A stretch of DNA of 64,000 bases from Pseudomonas alcaliphila JAB1 (GCF_001941865.1 NZ_CP016162.1:4897501-4961500); one strand, 5' to 3'. Shown: positions 33,110 to 43,420, counted from the first letter of the stretch. Numbers and translations: made by a program. The notes: generated by a model not told the origin, from the letters alone.

Positions 33110-35389
33110 TCAGGCCTGGATATTCGACGCCGGGTTGATCACTCGGCCCAGCCCCAGGTTGCGCAGCGCCAGGTGCAGGGTGCTGTAGATCAGGTGCGGG
33201 TTGTCCATGGTCATCACCTGCCCCAGCAGTTCCGTGGCCTTGCTCTGGGTGACCTGCCGCAGCAACCATTTCACCTTGGGCAGGTTGGTGGCGTTCATCG
33301 ACAGCGAATCGAAGCCCATCGCCAGCAACAACACGGCAGCCGCCGGATCGCCCGCCATCTCACCGCAGATGCTCACCGGCTTGCCTTCGAGATGCGCGTC
33401 GTTGACCACTTTCTGCAAGGCCTGCAGCACCGCCGGGTGGAGGAAATCATAGAGATCCGCCACGCGCGGGTTGTTGCGGTCGACCGCCAGCAGGTATTGG
33501 GTCAGGTCGTTGGAGCCGACCGAGAGGAAATCGACCTGGCGCGCCAGTTCGCGGGTCTGATAAACGGCTGCCGGGATCTCGATCATCACGCCGATAGGCG
33601 GCAGTGGCACATCGGTACCCTCGTCACGCACCTCACCCCAGGCACGGTGGATCAGGTGCAGCGCCTCTTCCAGCTCCTGCGTGCCGGAAATCATCGGCAA
33701 CAGGATGCGCAGGTTGTTCAGCCCCTCGCTGGCCTTGAGCATGGCGCGGGTCTGCACCAGGAAGATTTCCGGGTGATCGAGGGTCACGCGAATGCCGCGC
33801 CAGCCCAGGAAGGGGTTCTCTTCCTTGATCGGGAAGTAGGACAGCGACTTGTCGCCGCCGATATCCAGGGTGCGCATGGTCACCGGCAGCGGGTGGAAGG
33901 CCTGCAACTGCTCGCGATAGGTGGCCAGTTGCTCCTTCTCGCTGGGAAAGCGCTCGTTGACCATGAACGGCACTTCGGTACGGTACAGGCCGACGCCCTC
34001 GGCGCCGCGCTGCTGGGCACGTGCAACATCGGCGAGCAGGCCGGTGTTGACCCACAGCGGCATACGGTGGCCGTCGAGGGTCTCGCAGGGCAGCGCGCGC
34101 AGAGCGTCGAGCCCTTCGGTGAGCTGGCGCTCCTCCTCGACCACCTCGGCGTACTGCTTGCTCAGCAGCTCGCTGGGGTTGGTGAAGACTTCGCCGTGAT
34201 AGCCATCGACGATCAGCTTGATGCCGTCGATCTTCGAGTACGGCAGGTCGACCACACCCATGACCGTGGGAATACCCATGGCGCGGGCGAAAATCGCCAC
34301 GTGGGAGTTGCCCGAACCGGTCACCGAGATCAGACCGACCAGTTTGCCTTCCGGCACCTCGCCGAGCATCGCCGGCGACAGCTCCTCGCTGACCAGGATG
34401 GTGTTATCCGGATAGACCAGCGTGGTCTTGCGTTCTTCCTGCAAGTAGGCGAGCAGGCGCCGACCGAGGTCGCGCACATCGGAGGCGCGCTCGCGCAGGT
34501 AAGCGTCATCCATCAGCTCGAAACGATTGACGTGGTCGAGCACCACCTGGCGCAAGGCGCCCTGCGCCCACTGACCGGTACGGATGACCTTGCGCACCTC
34601 GTTACCCAGTGCGGCGTCCTCAAGCATCATCAGGTAGACGTCGAACAGCGCGCGCTCTTCCTTGCGTAGCTGAGTGGCGAGTTTCTCGGACAGCTCCTGC
34701 ATGTCCTCGCGCACCCAGCCCAGCGCCTTGTCGAACAGCTCCAGCTCGGCAGCGATGTCATCGACACTGCGGTCTGGAACCACATTCAGATCAGCCGGGG
34801 GCAGCACCACGACAGCAGTACCGACCGCTGCCCCCGGCGCACCCGGCACGCCGACGAACTTGGCCTCCTGCACGCCCTTGCCCTGGCGCCCCAGGCCGCG
34901 AATCGAGCCGGTTGCCTCGGCATGGGCGATAACGCCGGCAAGCTGCGCGCTCATGGTGACCAGGAAGGCTTCCTCGCCTTCGTCGAACTGGCGGCGCTCC
35001 TTCTGCTGCACCACCAGAACGCCCATCACCCGGCGGTGGTGGATGATCGGTGCACCGAGGAAGGAGGCGTAGCGTTCCTCGCCGGTCTCGGCAAAGTAGC
35101 GGTAGCGGGGATGGCTGGCAGCGTCTTCGAGGTTCAGCGGTTCTTCGCGGCTACCGACCAGGCCGACCAGACCTTCGCTGGGCGCCATGCTGACCTTGCC
35201 GATGGAGCGCTTGTTGAGGCCGTCGGTGGCCATCAACACGAAACGGTTGGTTTCCGGGTCGAGCAGGTAGACCGAGCAGACCTGGCTGCCCATCGCTTCC
35301 TTGACCCGCTGCACGATGATCGACAGCGCCGCCTTGAGGTCCTTGGCGGCGTTTACTTCCTGGACGATCTTGCGCAGCGTATTGAGCAT
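33110..35389 (-). CDS. ptsP: PtsP, phosphoenolpyruvate-protein phosphotransferase of nitrogen PTS (EI-Ntr)
   Basis: Cytosolic enzyme of 759 residues: an N-terminal GAF domain (about 1-160), then the enzyme I phosphohistidine domain with the active His363 in TGSGNSHVAI, and a PEP-binding TIM barrel with LYRTEVPFM and the C-terminal CGEMAGDP. It passes phosphate from PEP to NPr and on to PtsN, tuning nitrogen, potassium and carbon-storage responses. It lies 18 bases downstream of rppH on the same strand, the usual Pseudomonas arrangement. Confidence 0.97.
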   Translation of the reverse strand: MLNTLRKIVQEVNAAKDLKAALSIIVQRVKEAMGSQVCSVYLLDPETNRFVLMATDGLNKRSIGKVSMAPSEGLVGLVGSREEPLNLEDAASHPRYRYFAETGEERYASFLGAPIIHHRRVMGVLVVQQKERRQFDEGEEAFLVTMSAQLAGVIAHAEATGSIRGLGRQGKGVQEAKFVGVPGAPGAAVGTAVVVLPPADLNVVPDRSVDDIAAELELFDKALGWVREDMQELSEKLATQLRKEERALFDVYLMMLEDAALGNEVRKVIRTGQWAQGALRQVVLDHVNRFELMDDAYLRERASDVRDLGRRLLAYLQEERKTTLVYPDNTILVSEELSPAMLGEVPEGKLVGLISVTGSGNSHVAIFARAMGIPTVMGVVDLPYSKIDGIKLIVDGYHGEVFTNPSELLSKQYAEVVEEERQLTEGLDALRALPCETLDGHRMPLWVNTGLLADVARAQQRGAEGVGLYRTEVPFMVNERFPSEKEQLATYREQLQAFHPLPVTMRTLDIGGDKSLSYFPIKEENPFLGWRGIRVTLDHPEIFLVQTRAMLKASEGLNNLRILLPMISGTQELEEALHLIHRAWGEVRDEGTDVPLPPIGVMIEIPAAVYQTRELARQVDFLSVGSNDLTQYLLAVDRNNPRVADLYDFLHPAVLQALQKVVNDAHLEGKPVSICGEMAGDPAAAVLLLAMGFDSLSMNATNLPKVKWLLRQVTQSKATELLGQVMTMDNPHLIYSTLHLALRNLGLGRVINPASNIQA

Positions 35390-35407
35390 GCTCGATTGGG
35401 GTCCGTA

Positions 35408-35887
35408 TCAGTCGCGCACTATAAGGCGCGGGGCAAGTTCCTTGAGCGCGCGACGGTAGACCTCGCGCTTGAATGTGACCACCTGGCCCAGCGGATACCA
35501 GTAGCTGACCCAGCGCCAGCCATCGAATTCGGGCTTGCCGGTCAGGTCCATGCGCACACGGTCTTCAGCCCCCGTCAGGCGCAGCAGAAACCACTTCTGC
35601 TTCTGCCCGATGCACAGCGGCTGACTGTGCGTGCGCACCAGACGCTGCGGCAAACGATAACGCAACCAGCCGCGGGTGCAGGCGAGGATCTTCACATCCT
35701 GCTCTTCGAGCCCGACCTCTTCATTCAGTTCACGGTAAAGCGCATCGATCGGCGATTCACGATCATTGATGCCACCCTGGGGAAACTGCCACGCATCCTG
35801 GTTGATACGCCTGGCCCAGAGCACCTGGCCGACATCATTGGTCAGGATGATGCCGACATTCGGGCGGAAACCATCAGAATCGATCAC
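35408..35887 (-). CDS. rppH: RppH, RNA 5'-pyrophosphohydrolase
   Basis: Nudix hydrolase of 159 residues that removes pyrophosphate from 5'-triphosphate RNA ends and so triggers mRNA decay. The Nudix box is visible in [22 protein letters not shown] (about 38-59). The start is GTG 35887 ([15 protein letters not shown]), which gives the family's normal N-terminus, with GAGG nine bases ahead. The frame open to 35920 adds eleven unrelated residues. Confidence 0.96.
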   Translation of the reverse strand: MIDSDGFRPNVGIILTNDVGQVLWARRINQDAWQFPQGGINDRESPIDALYRELNEEVGLEEQDVKILACTRGWLRYRLPQRLVRTHSQPLCIGQKQKWFLLRLTGAEDRVRMDLTGKPEFDGWRWVSYWYPLGQVVTFKREVYRRALKELAPRLIVRD

Positions 35888-36031
35888 GGCAAGCAACCTC
35901 GTACACGCAAGTTCCGGCATTGTTCCACAAAGCCGGCGACAGCAGCAACGCGGGTTTAGGCGCTGTTTGAAAGCCCCGGCAAAGCGGCTATTCTGGCGCG
36001 CCTTCCCTTTCTACAGAACAGGTAACGAACC

Positions 36032-36685
36032 GTGCGCTTGGCCCTTTTCGATCTCGACAACACCCTGCTGGCTGGCGACAGCGATCACAGCTGGGGCGAA
36101 TTCGTCTGCCAGCGCGGCCTGGTCGACGCGGCCGAGTACCTGGCGCGCAACGATGCCTTCTATGCCGATTACTGCGCCGGCAAGCTGGATGTGGTGGCTT
36201 ATCAGAATTTCAGCCAGGCCATGCTCGGCCGCCACGACATGGCGCAACTGGCGCAGTGGCACCGCGAGTTCATGGCCGAGGTGATCGAACCGATCATCCT
36301 GGCCAAGGGCGAGGCACTGCTGGCCGAACACCGTGCCGCTGGCGACAAGCTGGTGATCATCACCGCCACCAACCGCTTCGTCACCGCGCCTATCGCCGAG
36401 CGCCTGGGCGTGGAGACATTGATCGCCACCGAATGCGGCATGCGGGATGGCCGCTATACCGGGCAGATCACCGGCACGCCGTGCTACCAGGGCGGCAAAG
36501 TGACCCGCTTGAACGAATGGCTGGCAGAAACGGGGCACAACCTCGATGGTGCCTACTTCTACAGCGACTCGCGCAATGACCTGCCGCTGCTTGAGGCCGT
36601 GGCCAACCCGGTGGCGGTCGACCCGGACGACGTGCTGCGCGCCACCGCCACCGAACGCGGCTGGCCGGTGATTTCGCTGCGCTGA
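36032..36685 (+). CDS. HAD-IB family phosphatase (SerB-like hydrolase)
   Basis: Protein of 217 residues with HAD motif I FDLDNTLL (Asp7, Asp9), motif II ITATNRF near 110 and motif [20 protein letters not shown] near 177-190. It belongs to subfamily IB, which includes phosphoserine phosphatase and histidinol-phosphatase-like enzymes. The substrate is unknown; some Pseudomonas homologues act as histidinol-phosphatase. The GTG start at 36032 is supported by the motif being at the extreme N-terminus. It is divergent from rppH. Confidence 0.9.
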   Translation: MRLALFDLDNTLLAGDSDHSWGEFVCQRGLVDAAEYLARNDAFYADYCAGKLDVVAYQNFSQAMLGRHDMAQLAQWHREFMAEVIEPIILAKGEALLAEHRAAGDKLVIITATNRFVTAPIAERLGVETLIATECGMRDGRYTGQITGTPCYQGGKVTRLNEWLAETGHNLDGAYFYSDSRNDLPLLEAVANPVAVDPDDVLRATATERGWPVISLR

Positions 36686-36708
36686 GTGTGCGATGTCACC
36701 AGGGTGGC

Positions 36709-36785
36709 GTAGGAGCGGCTTCAGCCGCGAAATCTTTCATAGCGGCAATCGCGGCTGAAGCGGAATGCCGCCCAGCCGCTCCTAC
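36709..36785. repeat. REP pair (BIME)
   Basis: GTAGGAGCGGCTTCAGCCGC is followed about 35 bases later by its imperfect complement ending GCCGCTCCTAC. This can form a long hairpin between the HAD gene and the convergent gene at 36858. Confidence 0.85.
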
Positions 36786-36857
36786 AGGCGAAAAGCAGGC
36801 GCAGCCGGTAAAACGTAGGGCGGTCTCGCGAGCGAAGCGAGCAGCCCGCCGATCTGC

Positions 36858-37298
36858 TTAGACCGGCTTGGCCCCCATCAGCGCCATGATGACGATCAAG
36901 AGCAGCAGAATCAGCCCCGCATAAATCAGGCACAGACGCTTGAGCGATGTCGGCGCCGGTGTATCACCCAGCGCACGCCAGACCGCCAGACGACCGGCCA
37001 GCAGCAAACCAACCAGCATCATCAGCGCATAGAGAATGCTGCCCAGCAGCAGCCAGGTCTGTCCCAGCGGCCAGCCGGCGGTGTCCACCAGCCAGTAGCC
37101 GGTAACCGGCAGGCTCAGCGCCAGCACGGCAAATGCTGGGAAGCTGAACAGCAGGGTCACGCGCAGCTTGCGCGCCAGCACCGTCGCATCTCCACCGCGC
37201 TGCGCCTTGAACAGCATGACGCCATGGGCGATCAGGCCGAGCAGCAGCAACACGCCCGGGGCGCTGTGGAGAATACGGACCAGCAGATAGTGTTCCAT
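36858..37298 (-). CDS. DUF2269-type inner-membrane protein
   Basis: Membrane protein of 146 residues with four hydrophobic helices (about 5-28, 46-66, 78-102, 122-143). HSAPGVLLLLGLIAHGVML near the N-terminus fits DUF2269. Function unknown. ATG 37298 has GGAAGCCCCTG upstream. It ends convergent with the HAD gene and is preceded by a REP hairpin. Confidence 0.75.
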   Translation of the reverse strand: MEHYLLVRILHSAPGVLLLLGLIAHGVMLFKAQRGGDATVLARKLRVTLLFSFPAFAVLALSLPVTGYWLVDTAGWPLGQTWLLLGSILYALMMLVGLLLAGRLAVWRALGDTPAPTSLKRLCLIYAGLILLLLIVIMALMGAKPV

Positions 37299-37327
37299 CA
37301 GGGGCTTCCTTGGTTATCAGGCGATTA

Positions 37328-37381
37328 CGTAGGGCGGGTGTAACCCGCCAGCGCGCTTTGGCGGATTACACCCGCCCTACG
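37328..37381. repeat. Palindromic repeat between DUF2269 gene and ilvA
   Basis: CGTAGGGCGGGTGTAACCCGCC and its complement GGCGGATTACACCCGCCCTACG face each other across a 10-base loop. A typical intergenic REP hairpin that may also end transcription of ilvA. Confidence 0.85.
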
Positions 37382-37396
37382 GTTCGAAGGCAGCTT

Positions 37397-38911
37397 TCAA
37401 CCCAGAAACAGGCGATAAGCCGGGTTGTCGCTTTCATCCCAGTACGGATAACCGATGGCATCCAGCGCCGTCGGCACCAGGTGGCGTTCATCTTCAGGCA
37501 CCTGCAGCGCCGCCAGTACGCGGCCATCGGCTGCGCCGTGATTGCGGTAGTGGAACATCGAGATATTCCAGCGCCCGCCCAGTTTCTGCAGGAAATTGAA
37601 CAGGGCGCCCGGCCGCTCGGGGAATTCGAAGCGCAGCACTATCTCGTTACCGACACCAGCGGCATGACCACCGACCATATGGCGGATATGCAATTTGGCC
37701 AGTTCGTTATCGGTCAGGTCCAGCACCGGGAAGCCCTGCGCACGCAGGCCCTCGACCAACGCCTGGCGTGGGTCGTTCTCCGGATGGGTCTGCACGCCGA
37801 CGAAGATGTGCGCCTCGCGGTCAGTGTGATAGCGATAGTTGAACTCGGTGATCTGGCGCTTGCCCACTGCCTCGCAGAAGGCCTTGAAGCTGCCCGGCTG
37901 CTCGGGGATGGTCACGGCGATGATCGCTTCGCGCTTCTCGCCCAGTTCGGCGCGCTCGGCGACATGGCGCAGGCGGTCGAAGTTGACGTTGGCGCCGGAA
38001 TCGATACCCACCAGCACTTCGCCATTGGCGCCCTGGCGCTCGACGTACTTCTTGATCCCGGCCACGGCCAGCGCGCCGGCAGGCTCGGTGATCGAACGGG
38101 TATCGTCGTAGATATCCTTGATCGCCGCGCAGATTTCGTCGGTGCTGACGGTGATCACTTCATCGACATACTGCTTGCAGATATCGAAGGTGTGCTGGCC
38201 GATCTGCGCCACCGCCACGCCGTCGGCGAACAGCCCGACCGTCGGTAGCACCACGCGCTCGCCCGCCGCCATCGCCTGCTGCAGGCAGTTGGAGTCGTCC
38301 GGCTCGACGCCGATCACCTTGATTTCCGGGCGCAGGTATTTCACGTACGCGGCGATGCCGGCGATCAGGCCGCCGCCACCGACTGGTACGAAGATGGCAT
38401 CGATGTGGCCCTGGTGCTGGCGCAGCACTTCCATGGCCACGGTGCCCTGCCCGGCGATCACCAGCGGATCGTCGTACGGGTGGATATAGGTGTAGCCCTT
38501 CTCTTCCACCAGTTTCAGCGAATGCGCCAGCGCCTCGGGGAAGGCGTCGCCGTGCAGCACCACCTTGCCGCCCCGCGAACGTACGCCCTGCACTTTCAGC
38601 TCCGGCGTGGTGCGCGGCATGACGATGGTCGCCTTCACCCCCAGGTGCTTGGCCGCCAGGGCCAGGCCCTGCGCATGGTTGCCAGCCGAGGCGGTGACCA
38701 CGCCGCGCGCCAGCTCTTCGGCCGAGAGTTGCGCCAGCTTGTTGTAGGCGCCGCGAATCTTGAACGAGTACACCGGCTGCAGATCCTCGCGCTTGAGCAG
38801 AATCTGGCTGCCCAGCCGCTCACTGAGCTGGCGGGCGGGTTGCAGCGGGGTTTCCACCGCGACGTCATAAACGCGCGAGGTGAGGATCTTCTTCACGTAC
38901 TGTTCGAGCAT
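37397..38911 (-). CDS. ilvA: IlvA, biosynthetic threonine ammonia-lyase
   Basis: PLP enzyme of 504 residues converting L-threonine to 2-oxobutanoate, the first step of isoleucine synthesis. The PLP lysine is in [12 protein letters not shown] (about residue 52), the phosphate-binding Gly cluster is VGGGGLIAG (about 178-186), and two ACT-like regulatory domains occupy about 325-500, where isoleucine and valine act. Length is typical. It is divergent from rpiA, a conserved Pseudomonas arrangement. Confidence 0.97.
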   Translation of the reverse strand: MLEQYVKKILTSRVYDVAVETPLQPARQLSERLGSQILLKREDLQPVYSFKIRGAYNKLAQLSAEELARGVVTASAGNHAQGLALAAKHLGVKATIVMPRTTPELKVQGVRSRGGKVVLHGDAFPEALAHSLKLVEEKGYTYIHPYDDPLVIAGQGTVAMEVLRQHQGHIDAIFVPVGGGGLIAGIAAYVKYLRPEIKVIGVEPDDSNCLQQAMAAGERVVLPTVGLFADGVAVAQIGQHTFDICKQYVDEVITVSTDEICAAIKDIYDDTRSITEPAGALAVAGIKKYVERQGANGEVLVGIDSGANVNFDRLRHVAERAELGEKREAIIAVTIPEQPGSFKAFCEAVGKRQITEFNYRYHTDREAHIFVGVQTHPENDPRQALVEGLRAQGFPVLDLTDNELAKLHIRHMVGGHAAGVGNEIVLRFEFPERPGALFNFLQKLGGRWNISMFHYRNHGAADGRVLAALQVPEDERHLVPTALDAIGYPYWDESDNPAYRLFLG

Positions 38912-39070
38912 GGCGATTTCGCAGGCGTTCGGGCTTTGAGAGGACTGCCGAGTCTACCCCAGCGCCGCGCCGGACGACCATACGAAACGCGTGGGTTCTG
39001 CTCCGTCAGCACAGCACTTACGGCTATAATTCGCGCCTACTTCCCCCACCTTCCCAGGCATTTCCCCGCG

Positions 39071-39742
39071 ATGAACCAGGATCAGCTGAAACAGGCCGTG
39101 GCCCAGGCCGCCGTCGACCACATTCTCCCGCGCCTCGACAGCAAGAGCATCGTTGGCGTCGGCACCGGCTCCACTGCCAACTTCTTCATCGACGCACTGG
39201 CCAAGCACAAGATGGACTTCGATGGCGCCGTCGCCAGCTCCGAAGCCACCGCTGCACGCCTGAAGGGCCATGGCATCCCGGTCTACGACCTCAACAGCAC
39301 CGCCGAGCTGGAGTTCTACGTCGACGGCGCCGACGAAAGCGACGAGCGCCTGCACCTGATCAAGGGCGGCGGCGCCGCACTGACTCGCGAGAAGATCGTC
39401 GCCGCCGTGGCCAAGACCTTCATCTGCATCGCCGACGCCAGCAAGCTGGTACCGGTGCTGGGCGCCTTCCCGCTGCCGGTGGAAGTGATTCCCATGGCGC
39501 GCAGCCATGTCGCCCGCGAGCTGGTGAAGCTGGGCGGCGACCCGGTGTACCGCGAAGGCGTGCTGACCGATAACGGCAACGTCATCCTCGACGTACACAA
39601 CCTGTCGATCACCGACCCGGTGAAGCTGGAGGCGGACATCAACGCCATCGTCGGCGTGGTCACCAATGGCCTGTTCGCCGCCCGCCCGGCCGACCTGCTG
39701 CTGCTCGGCACCGCCGAAGGCGTGAAAACGCTCAAGCGCTGA
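39071..39742 (+). CDS. rpiA: RpiA, ribose-5-phosphate isomerase A
   Basis: Enzyme of 223 residues interconverting ribose-5-phosphate and ribulose-5-phosphate in the pentose phosphate pathway. Motifs: [12 protein letters not shown] (about 28-39), the catalytic DGADE (about 85-89) and [12 protein letters not shown] (about 98-109). The start is ATG 39071, supported by homology; a long upstream frame reads through ilvA in the opposite sense and is spurious. Length is normal. Confidence 0.97.
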   Translation: MNQDQLKQAVAQAAVDHILPRLDSKSIVGVGTGSTANFFIDALAKHKMDFDGAVASSEATAARLKGHGIPVYDLNSTAELEFYVDGADESDERLHLIKGGGAALTREKIVAAVAKTFICIADASKLVPVLGAFPLPVEVIPMARSHVARELVKLGGDPVYREGVLTDNGNVILDVHNLSITDPVKLEADINAIVGVVTNGLFAARPADLLLLGTAEGVKTLKR

Positions 39743-39760
39743 ATCTGACTGGCACATTTT

Positions 39761-39905
39761 GTGGGAGGCGCTTTAGCGGCGATTGTCGCGGCTGAAGCCC
39801 CTCCCACAGAGTCCGTTGTTCCAACCACTCTGGTTTGCACAGTAGGTAGCCCGGATGAAATCCGGGGCAGATTCAGCGGAATTTCCCGGATTGCATCCGG
39901 GCTAC
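39761..39905. repeat. Two REP hairpins after rpiA
   Basis: The first, 39761-39808, is GTGGGAGGCGCTTTAGCGGC facing GCTGAAGCCCCTCCCACA. The second, 39846-39905, is GTAGCCCGGATGAAATCCGGG facing CCCGGATTGCATCCGGGCTAC. They fill the convergent gap between rpiA and the DUF3703 gene and share sequence with the repeats at 32,882 and 63,032. Confidence 0.85.
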
Positions 39906-39925
39906 GGAGCCTGCCAATGCGCCGC

Positions 39926-40261
39926 CTACTCGAGCAGGCGGCGCAGTTCCTCGCTGATCGGCATGGGTTGAAAGGCACTGACCCGCGCCCGCCCGGTGTT
40001 GCCGATGGGCACCCAGATGCGCGAAAACAGCAGCGCTGCCAGGATGCGCGGCATTTGCCCAAGCACCTCACGCATATCCCCTTGTTGCCAGCCGGCCCGC
40101 AGCATCACCCAATGTGAACGTGCATGTAGCCGAGGGCGACGCTGGGTAAGAATATGCGCCCGCTCCAGCCAGACCAACGCTTCGGCGCTGCGGCGAGCAC
40201 GCAGTTCTTGTTGCGCCTGAGCGAAAGCCTCGTCGATGGCGACTTGCAGTTTCATGTTCAT
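39926..40261 (-). CDS. DUF3703 protein linked to cadmium ATPase
   Basis: Helical protein of 111 residues (AFAQAQQELRARRSAEALVWLERAHIL, then HVxMLRAGWQQGD-like segment, then RIWVPIGNTGRARVSAFQPMPI). This matches the DUF3703 family, which is regularly found beside heavy-metal ATPases and mercury or cadmium regulators. Function unknown; a metal-handling role is inferred from neighbours. ATG 40261 has GGAGG five bases ahead. It lies 11 bases after the cadA-type gene and is co-transcribed. Confidence 0.85.
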   Translation of the reverse strand: MNMKLQVAIDEAFAQAQQELRARRSAEALVWLERAHILTQRRPRLHARSHWVMLRAGWQQGDMREVLGQMPRILAALLFSRIWVPIGNTGRARVSAFQPMPISEELRRLLE

Positions 40262-40272
40262 ATCGCCCTCCT

Positions 40273-42492
40273 TCATTTGCGCAGCAGGCGCAGGCCGTTG
40301 AACACCACCATCAGGCTCACGCCCATGTCGGCGAACACGGCCATCCACATGGTCGCCTCGCCCACCAGGGTCAGGGCCAGGAAGATCGCCTTGATGCCCA
40401 GAGCCAGGACGATGTTCTGTACCAGGATGGCGTGGGTCTGCCGCGACAGGCGAACGAAGGCCGGAATCTTGCGCAAATCGTCGTCCATCAGTGCGACATC
40501 TGCCGTCTCGATGGCCGTGTCGGTGCCGGCGGCGCCCATGGCAAAGCCGATCTCGGCCTTGGCCAGGGCTGGCGCATCGTTGATGCCGTCGCCGACCATG
40601 CCGACCACCCTGCCCGCCGCCTGACGCGCCTCGACCCAGGCCAGCTTGTCGGCTGGCAACAGGTCGCCGCGTGCCTCGTCGACACCGACCTGTTCGGCGA
40701 TGGCCGCAGCGGTGTGGGCGTTGTCACCGCTGAGCATGCAGGTGCGCACACCCAGCTCATGCAGTTCGGCGACTGCCTCGCGGCTGGTCTGGCGCACCGT
40801 GTCGGCCACGGCGAAGAGCATCAGCGCGCGCTGTTCGTCGCACAGCACCACCACGCTCTTGCCCTGGCGTTCCAGTGCCTCGAGGCGCTGCTCCAGTTGC
40901 GCCGAGCACAGCCCGAGGTCTTCGACCAAGCGGTGGTTACCTATATGGAGAAGCGTGCCATCGATCCGACCTTTGCTACCCCGCCCGGGCAGCGCCTCGA
41001 AATCCTCGACATCGTGCAACGCCTGCCCCTGCTCTTCGGCACGCTGGGCCAACGCCCTGGAAACCGGGTGATCCGAGCGCGCGGCTAGGCTCGCCGCCCA
41101 GGTAGCGTGCAGCGGTTCATCCACGTCCAGCAAGTGCAGGCTGTCGGTCTGCACCGGTTTGCCATGGGTCAGCGTGCCGGTCTTGTCCAGCGCCAGCAGG
41201 GCCAGATGCCGCCCGTTCTCCAGGTACACACCGCCCTTGATCAGGATGCCCTTACGCGCAGCAGCCGCCAGGCCGCTGACGATGGTCACCGGCGTGGAAA
41301 TCACCAGCGCACAGGGGCAGGCCACCACCAGCAGCACCAGAGCGCGGTAGACCCAGTCGAGCCAGGCGCCACCGATGACCAGCGGCGGCACCACGGCCAC
41401 CGCCAGGGCGAAGGCGAAGACCACCGGGGTATAGATGCGCGAGAACTGATCGACGAAACGCTGGGTCGATGCACGCGAGCCCTGAGCCTCCTCCACCGCA
41501 TGGATGATGCGCGCCAGCGTGGTGTCACGTGCTGCCGCGCTTACGCGAAACTCCAGCGAGCCCGCCTCGTTGATGGTGCCCGCGAACACCGTGTCGCCCA
41601 CACGTTTTTCCACCGGCAGGCTTTCCCCGGTGATCGGCGCCTGATTGACCGTCGAGCTGCCGCCGACCACCTCACCATCGAGGCTGATGCGCTCACCAGG
41701 ACGCACCCGCACCACCGCGCCCAGCCCGATATCCTGCACGTCGAGCTCCTGCCAACTGCCATCGGCCTGCTGCACAGTAGCGCGCGGCGGCGCCAGATCC
41801 ATCAGCCCGCGTATGGCGTTACGTGCCCGATCCAGCGAGCGCGCCTCGATCAACTCGGCCAGGGTAAACAGCACCATCACCATCGCCGCTTCCGGCCACT
41901 GACCGATCAGCACCGCGCCGGTCACGGCGATGCTCATCAGGGCATTGATATTGAGGTTGCGGTTCTTCAGGGCGATCCAGCCCTTCTTGTAGGTGTTCAG
42001 CCCGCACATCAGGATGGCGGCAACGGCCAGCAGTGCCACCAGCCAGTCGGGGCCGAGCCCGGCGAAATGCACGACTTCCGAAGCGGTTGCCACCCCACCA
42101 GCCAGCGCCAGCGGCCACCAGTTTTTTTTCGCGGGCGCAGCAGCCGGCTGCTGCGCAGTGCGATCATCTTCGATTTGCGGGGTGAACCCCAGCGCGCGGA
42201 TGGCCGGCAGCACCTGCCCCAGCATTCCCTCGTCATGACTGACGGTGAGCACGCGCTGCAGCAGATTGAAATGCAGACCGGCCACGCCAGGCAGGCGACC
42301 CAGCGCGTCGCGAATCAGACGCTCTTCCGTGGGGCAATCCATCTGCTCGATGCGAATACGGGTATTGCACGCGCCCGTCAGCGCGGCGTCCGCTGGCTGC
42401 GGCACGGCCTCGTGATTGTGTCCAGTGTGATCGTGGACATGCTCAGGGTGAGCAGGTGGCTGTTGGTGCGAGTGATCGCAGCAGCGGCTCAT
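40273..42492 (-). CDS. cadA: CadA/ZntA-type Cd/Zn/Pb P-type ATPase
   Basis: P1B-type metal-exporting ATPase of 739 residues in the inner membrane. The first 35 residues are His-rich, followed by a metal-binding domain with MDCPTEE (about 53), eight transmembrane helices, the CPC motif in VACPCALVIS (about 392), phosphorylation site DKTGTLTHG (about 435), the SHPVSRAL nucleotide-site His and GDGINDAPAL near 635. CPC-DKTGT spacing and lack of a CopA-type GMxCxxC site point to Zn/Cd/Pb rather than Cu. It is divergent from cadR across a MerR-type operator. Confidence 0.94.
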   Translation of the reverse strand: MSRCCDHSHQQPPAHPEHVHDHTGHNHEAVPQPADAALTGACNTRIRIEQMDCPTEERLIRDALGRLPGVAGLHFNLLQRVLTVSHDEGMLGQVLPAIRALGFTPQIEDDRTAQQPAAAPAKKNWWPLALAGGVATASEVVHFAGLGPDWLVALLAVAAILMCGLNTYKKGWIALKNRNLNINALMSIAVTGAVLIGQWPEAAMVMVLFTLAELIEARSLDRARNAIRGLMDLAPPRATVQQADGSWQELDVQDIGLGAVVRVRPGERISLDGEVVGGSSTVNQAPITGESLPVEKRVGDTVFAGTINEAGSLEFRVSAAARDTTLARIIHAVEEAQGSRASTQRFVDQFSRIYTPVVFAFALAVAVVPPLVIGGAWLDWVYRALVLLVVACPCALVISTPVTIVSGLAAAARKGILIKGGVYLENGRHLALLALDKTGTLTHGKPVQTDSLHLLDVDEPLHATWAASLAARSDHPVSRALAQRAEEQGQALHDVEDFEALPGRGSKGRIDGTLLHIGNHRLVEDLGLCSAQLEQRLEALERQGKSVVVLCDEQRALMLFAVADTVRQTSREAVAELHELGVRTCMLSGDNAHTAAAIAEQVGVDEARGDLLPADKLAWVEARQAAGRVVGMVGDGINDAPALAKAEIGFAMGAAGTDTAIETADVALMDDDLRKIPAFVRLSRQTHAILVQNIVLALGIKAIFLALTLVGEATMWMAVFADMGVSLMVVFNGLRLLRK

Positions 42493-42528
42493 GGCAAATC
42501 TCCGTCAGGTCTCTGTTGCCGAGTACAC

Positions 42529-42549
42529 ACCCTGTAGTCACTATAGGGT
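42529..42549. promoter_or_regulatory. CadR (MerR-family) operator in cadA promoter
   Basis: The dyad ACCCTGTAG-TCA-CTATAGGGT matches in 8 of 9 positions between arms. On the minus strand, TTGACC starts the site and is followed after 19 bases by TGTACT, the long spacer typical of MerR-activated promoters. It should drive cadA and be controlled by CadR. Confidence 0.85.
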
Positions 42550-42571
42550 CAAGCACTCACGGAGCGATCCC

Positions 42572-43024
42572 ATGAAAATCGGAGAATTGGCGAAAAAGGC
42601 CGGCTGCCAGGTAGAGACCGTACGCTACTACGAACGCGAAGGTCTGCTGCCGGCGCCCGCACGCAGCGAAGGCAACTACCGCCTGTACGGCGCCCAGCAC
42701 CTGGAACGTCTGGTGTTCATCCGCAATTGCCGCACGCTGGACATGACCCTGGAAGAGATTCAACGACTGCTGGCCCTGCGCGACCTGCCCCAAGAGAGCT
42801 GCGCCGGCATCAACAGCCTGGTGGACGAACATATCGAGCATGTTCAGGCGCGCATCGACAGCCTGCAGGCGCTACGTGATCAACTCACCGAGTTGCGCGA
42901 CCGTTGCAACGGCCCCAAGGAGGCGGAAGACTGCGGCATCCTGCGCCAGCTCAACGTCAGCGGCGGTGTGCAACCGCTACCGGACGATGGCCATACCCAT
43001 GTCGGCAAGAGCCACTCGCATTGA
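42572..43024 (+). CDS. cadR: CadR, Cd(II)/Pb(II)-responsive MerR-family regulator
   Basis: Protein of 150 residues. An N-terminal MerR helix-turn-helix (MKIGELAKKAGCQVETVRYYEREGLLP) is followed by a long dimer helix and metal-binding cysteines in LPQESCAGIN (about 77) and DRCNGPKEAEDCG (about 112-123). The His-rich tail (HTHVGKSHSH) is typical of Pseudomonas CadR. It activates cadA by untwisting the 19-base promoter spacer on Cd binding. ATG 42572 has GGAGCGATCCC upstream. Confidence 0.95.
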   Translation: MKIGELAKKAGCQVETVRYYEREGLLPAPARSEGNYRLYGAQHLERLVFIRNCRTLDMTLEEIQRLLALRDLPQESCAGINSLVDEHIEHVQARIDSLQALRDQLTELRDRCNGPKEAEDCGILRQLNVSGGVQPLPDDGHTHVGKSHSH

Positions 43025-43084
43025 TGAACTACGCTTGCTGAGCATCGCTGCGGCATACCGCCGAGCGCTCAGGGAGAAATGAAC

Positions 43085-43420
43085 ATGTCTGGAAAGTTCG
43101 AGCTGAAGAAGGCCAAAGACGGCCAGTTCCACTTCAACCTGCTGGCGACCAATGGCCAGGCCATCCTCAGCAGCGAGATGTACAAGGCCAAGGACTCGGC
43201 GCTTAACGGCATCGAGTCGGTGAGGAAGAACTCACAACGCGAGGGCGCCTTCGAGACCAAGACCTCGAGCAACGACAAACACTACTTCTTGCTCATGGCC
43301 ACCAACGGCCAGGTGGTCGGGCAAAGCCAGATGTATGCCAGCGCCGCCAGCTGCAAGAGCGGCATCGAGTCGGTGCAAAAAAATGCACCGAGCGCGGTGA
43401 TCGACGACCAGACGAGTTAG
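43085..43420 (+). CDS. YegP/DUF1508 family protein
   Basis: Small cytosolic protein of 111 residues made of two DUF1508 repeats (FELKKAKDGQFHFNLLATNGQAIL and FETKTSSNDKHYFLLMATNGQVVG), each followed by a helix with GIESV. The family is widespread and of unknown function. ATG 43085 lies eight bases after AGGGAG and is preferred over ATG 43079. Its last 4 bases overlap the end of the convergent gene. Confidence 0.92.
   Translation: MSGKFELKKAKDGQFHFNLLATNGQAILSSEMYKAKDSALNGIESVRKNSQREGAFETKTSSNDKHYFLLMATNGQVVGQSQMYASAASCKSGIESVQKNAPSAVIDDQTS

Noticed and set aside
33000..34669. Long plus-strand frame of 556 codons
   Set aside because: Antisense of ptsP; GC-rich shadow frame.
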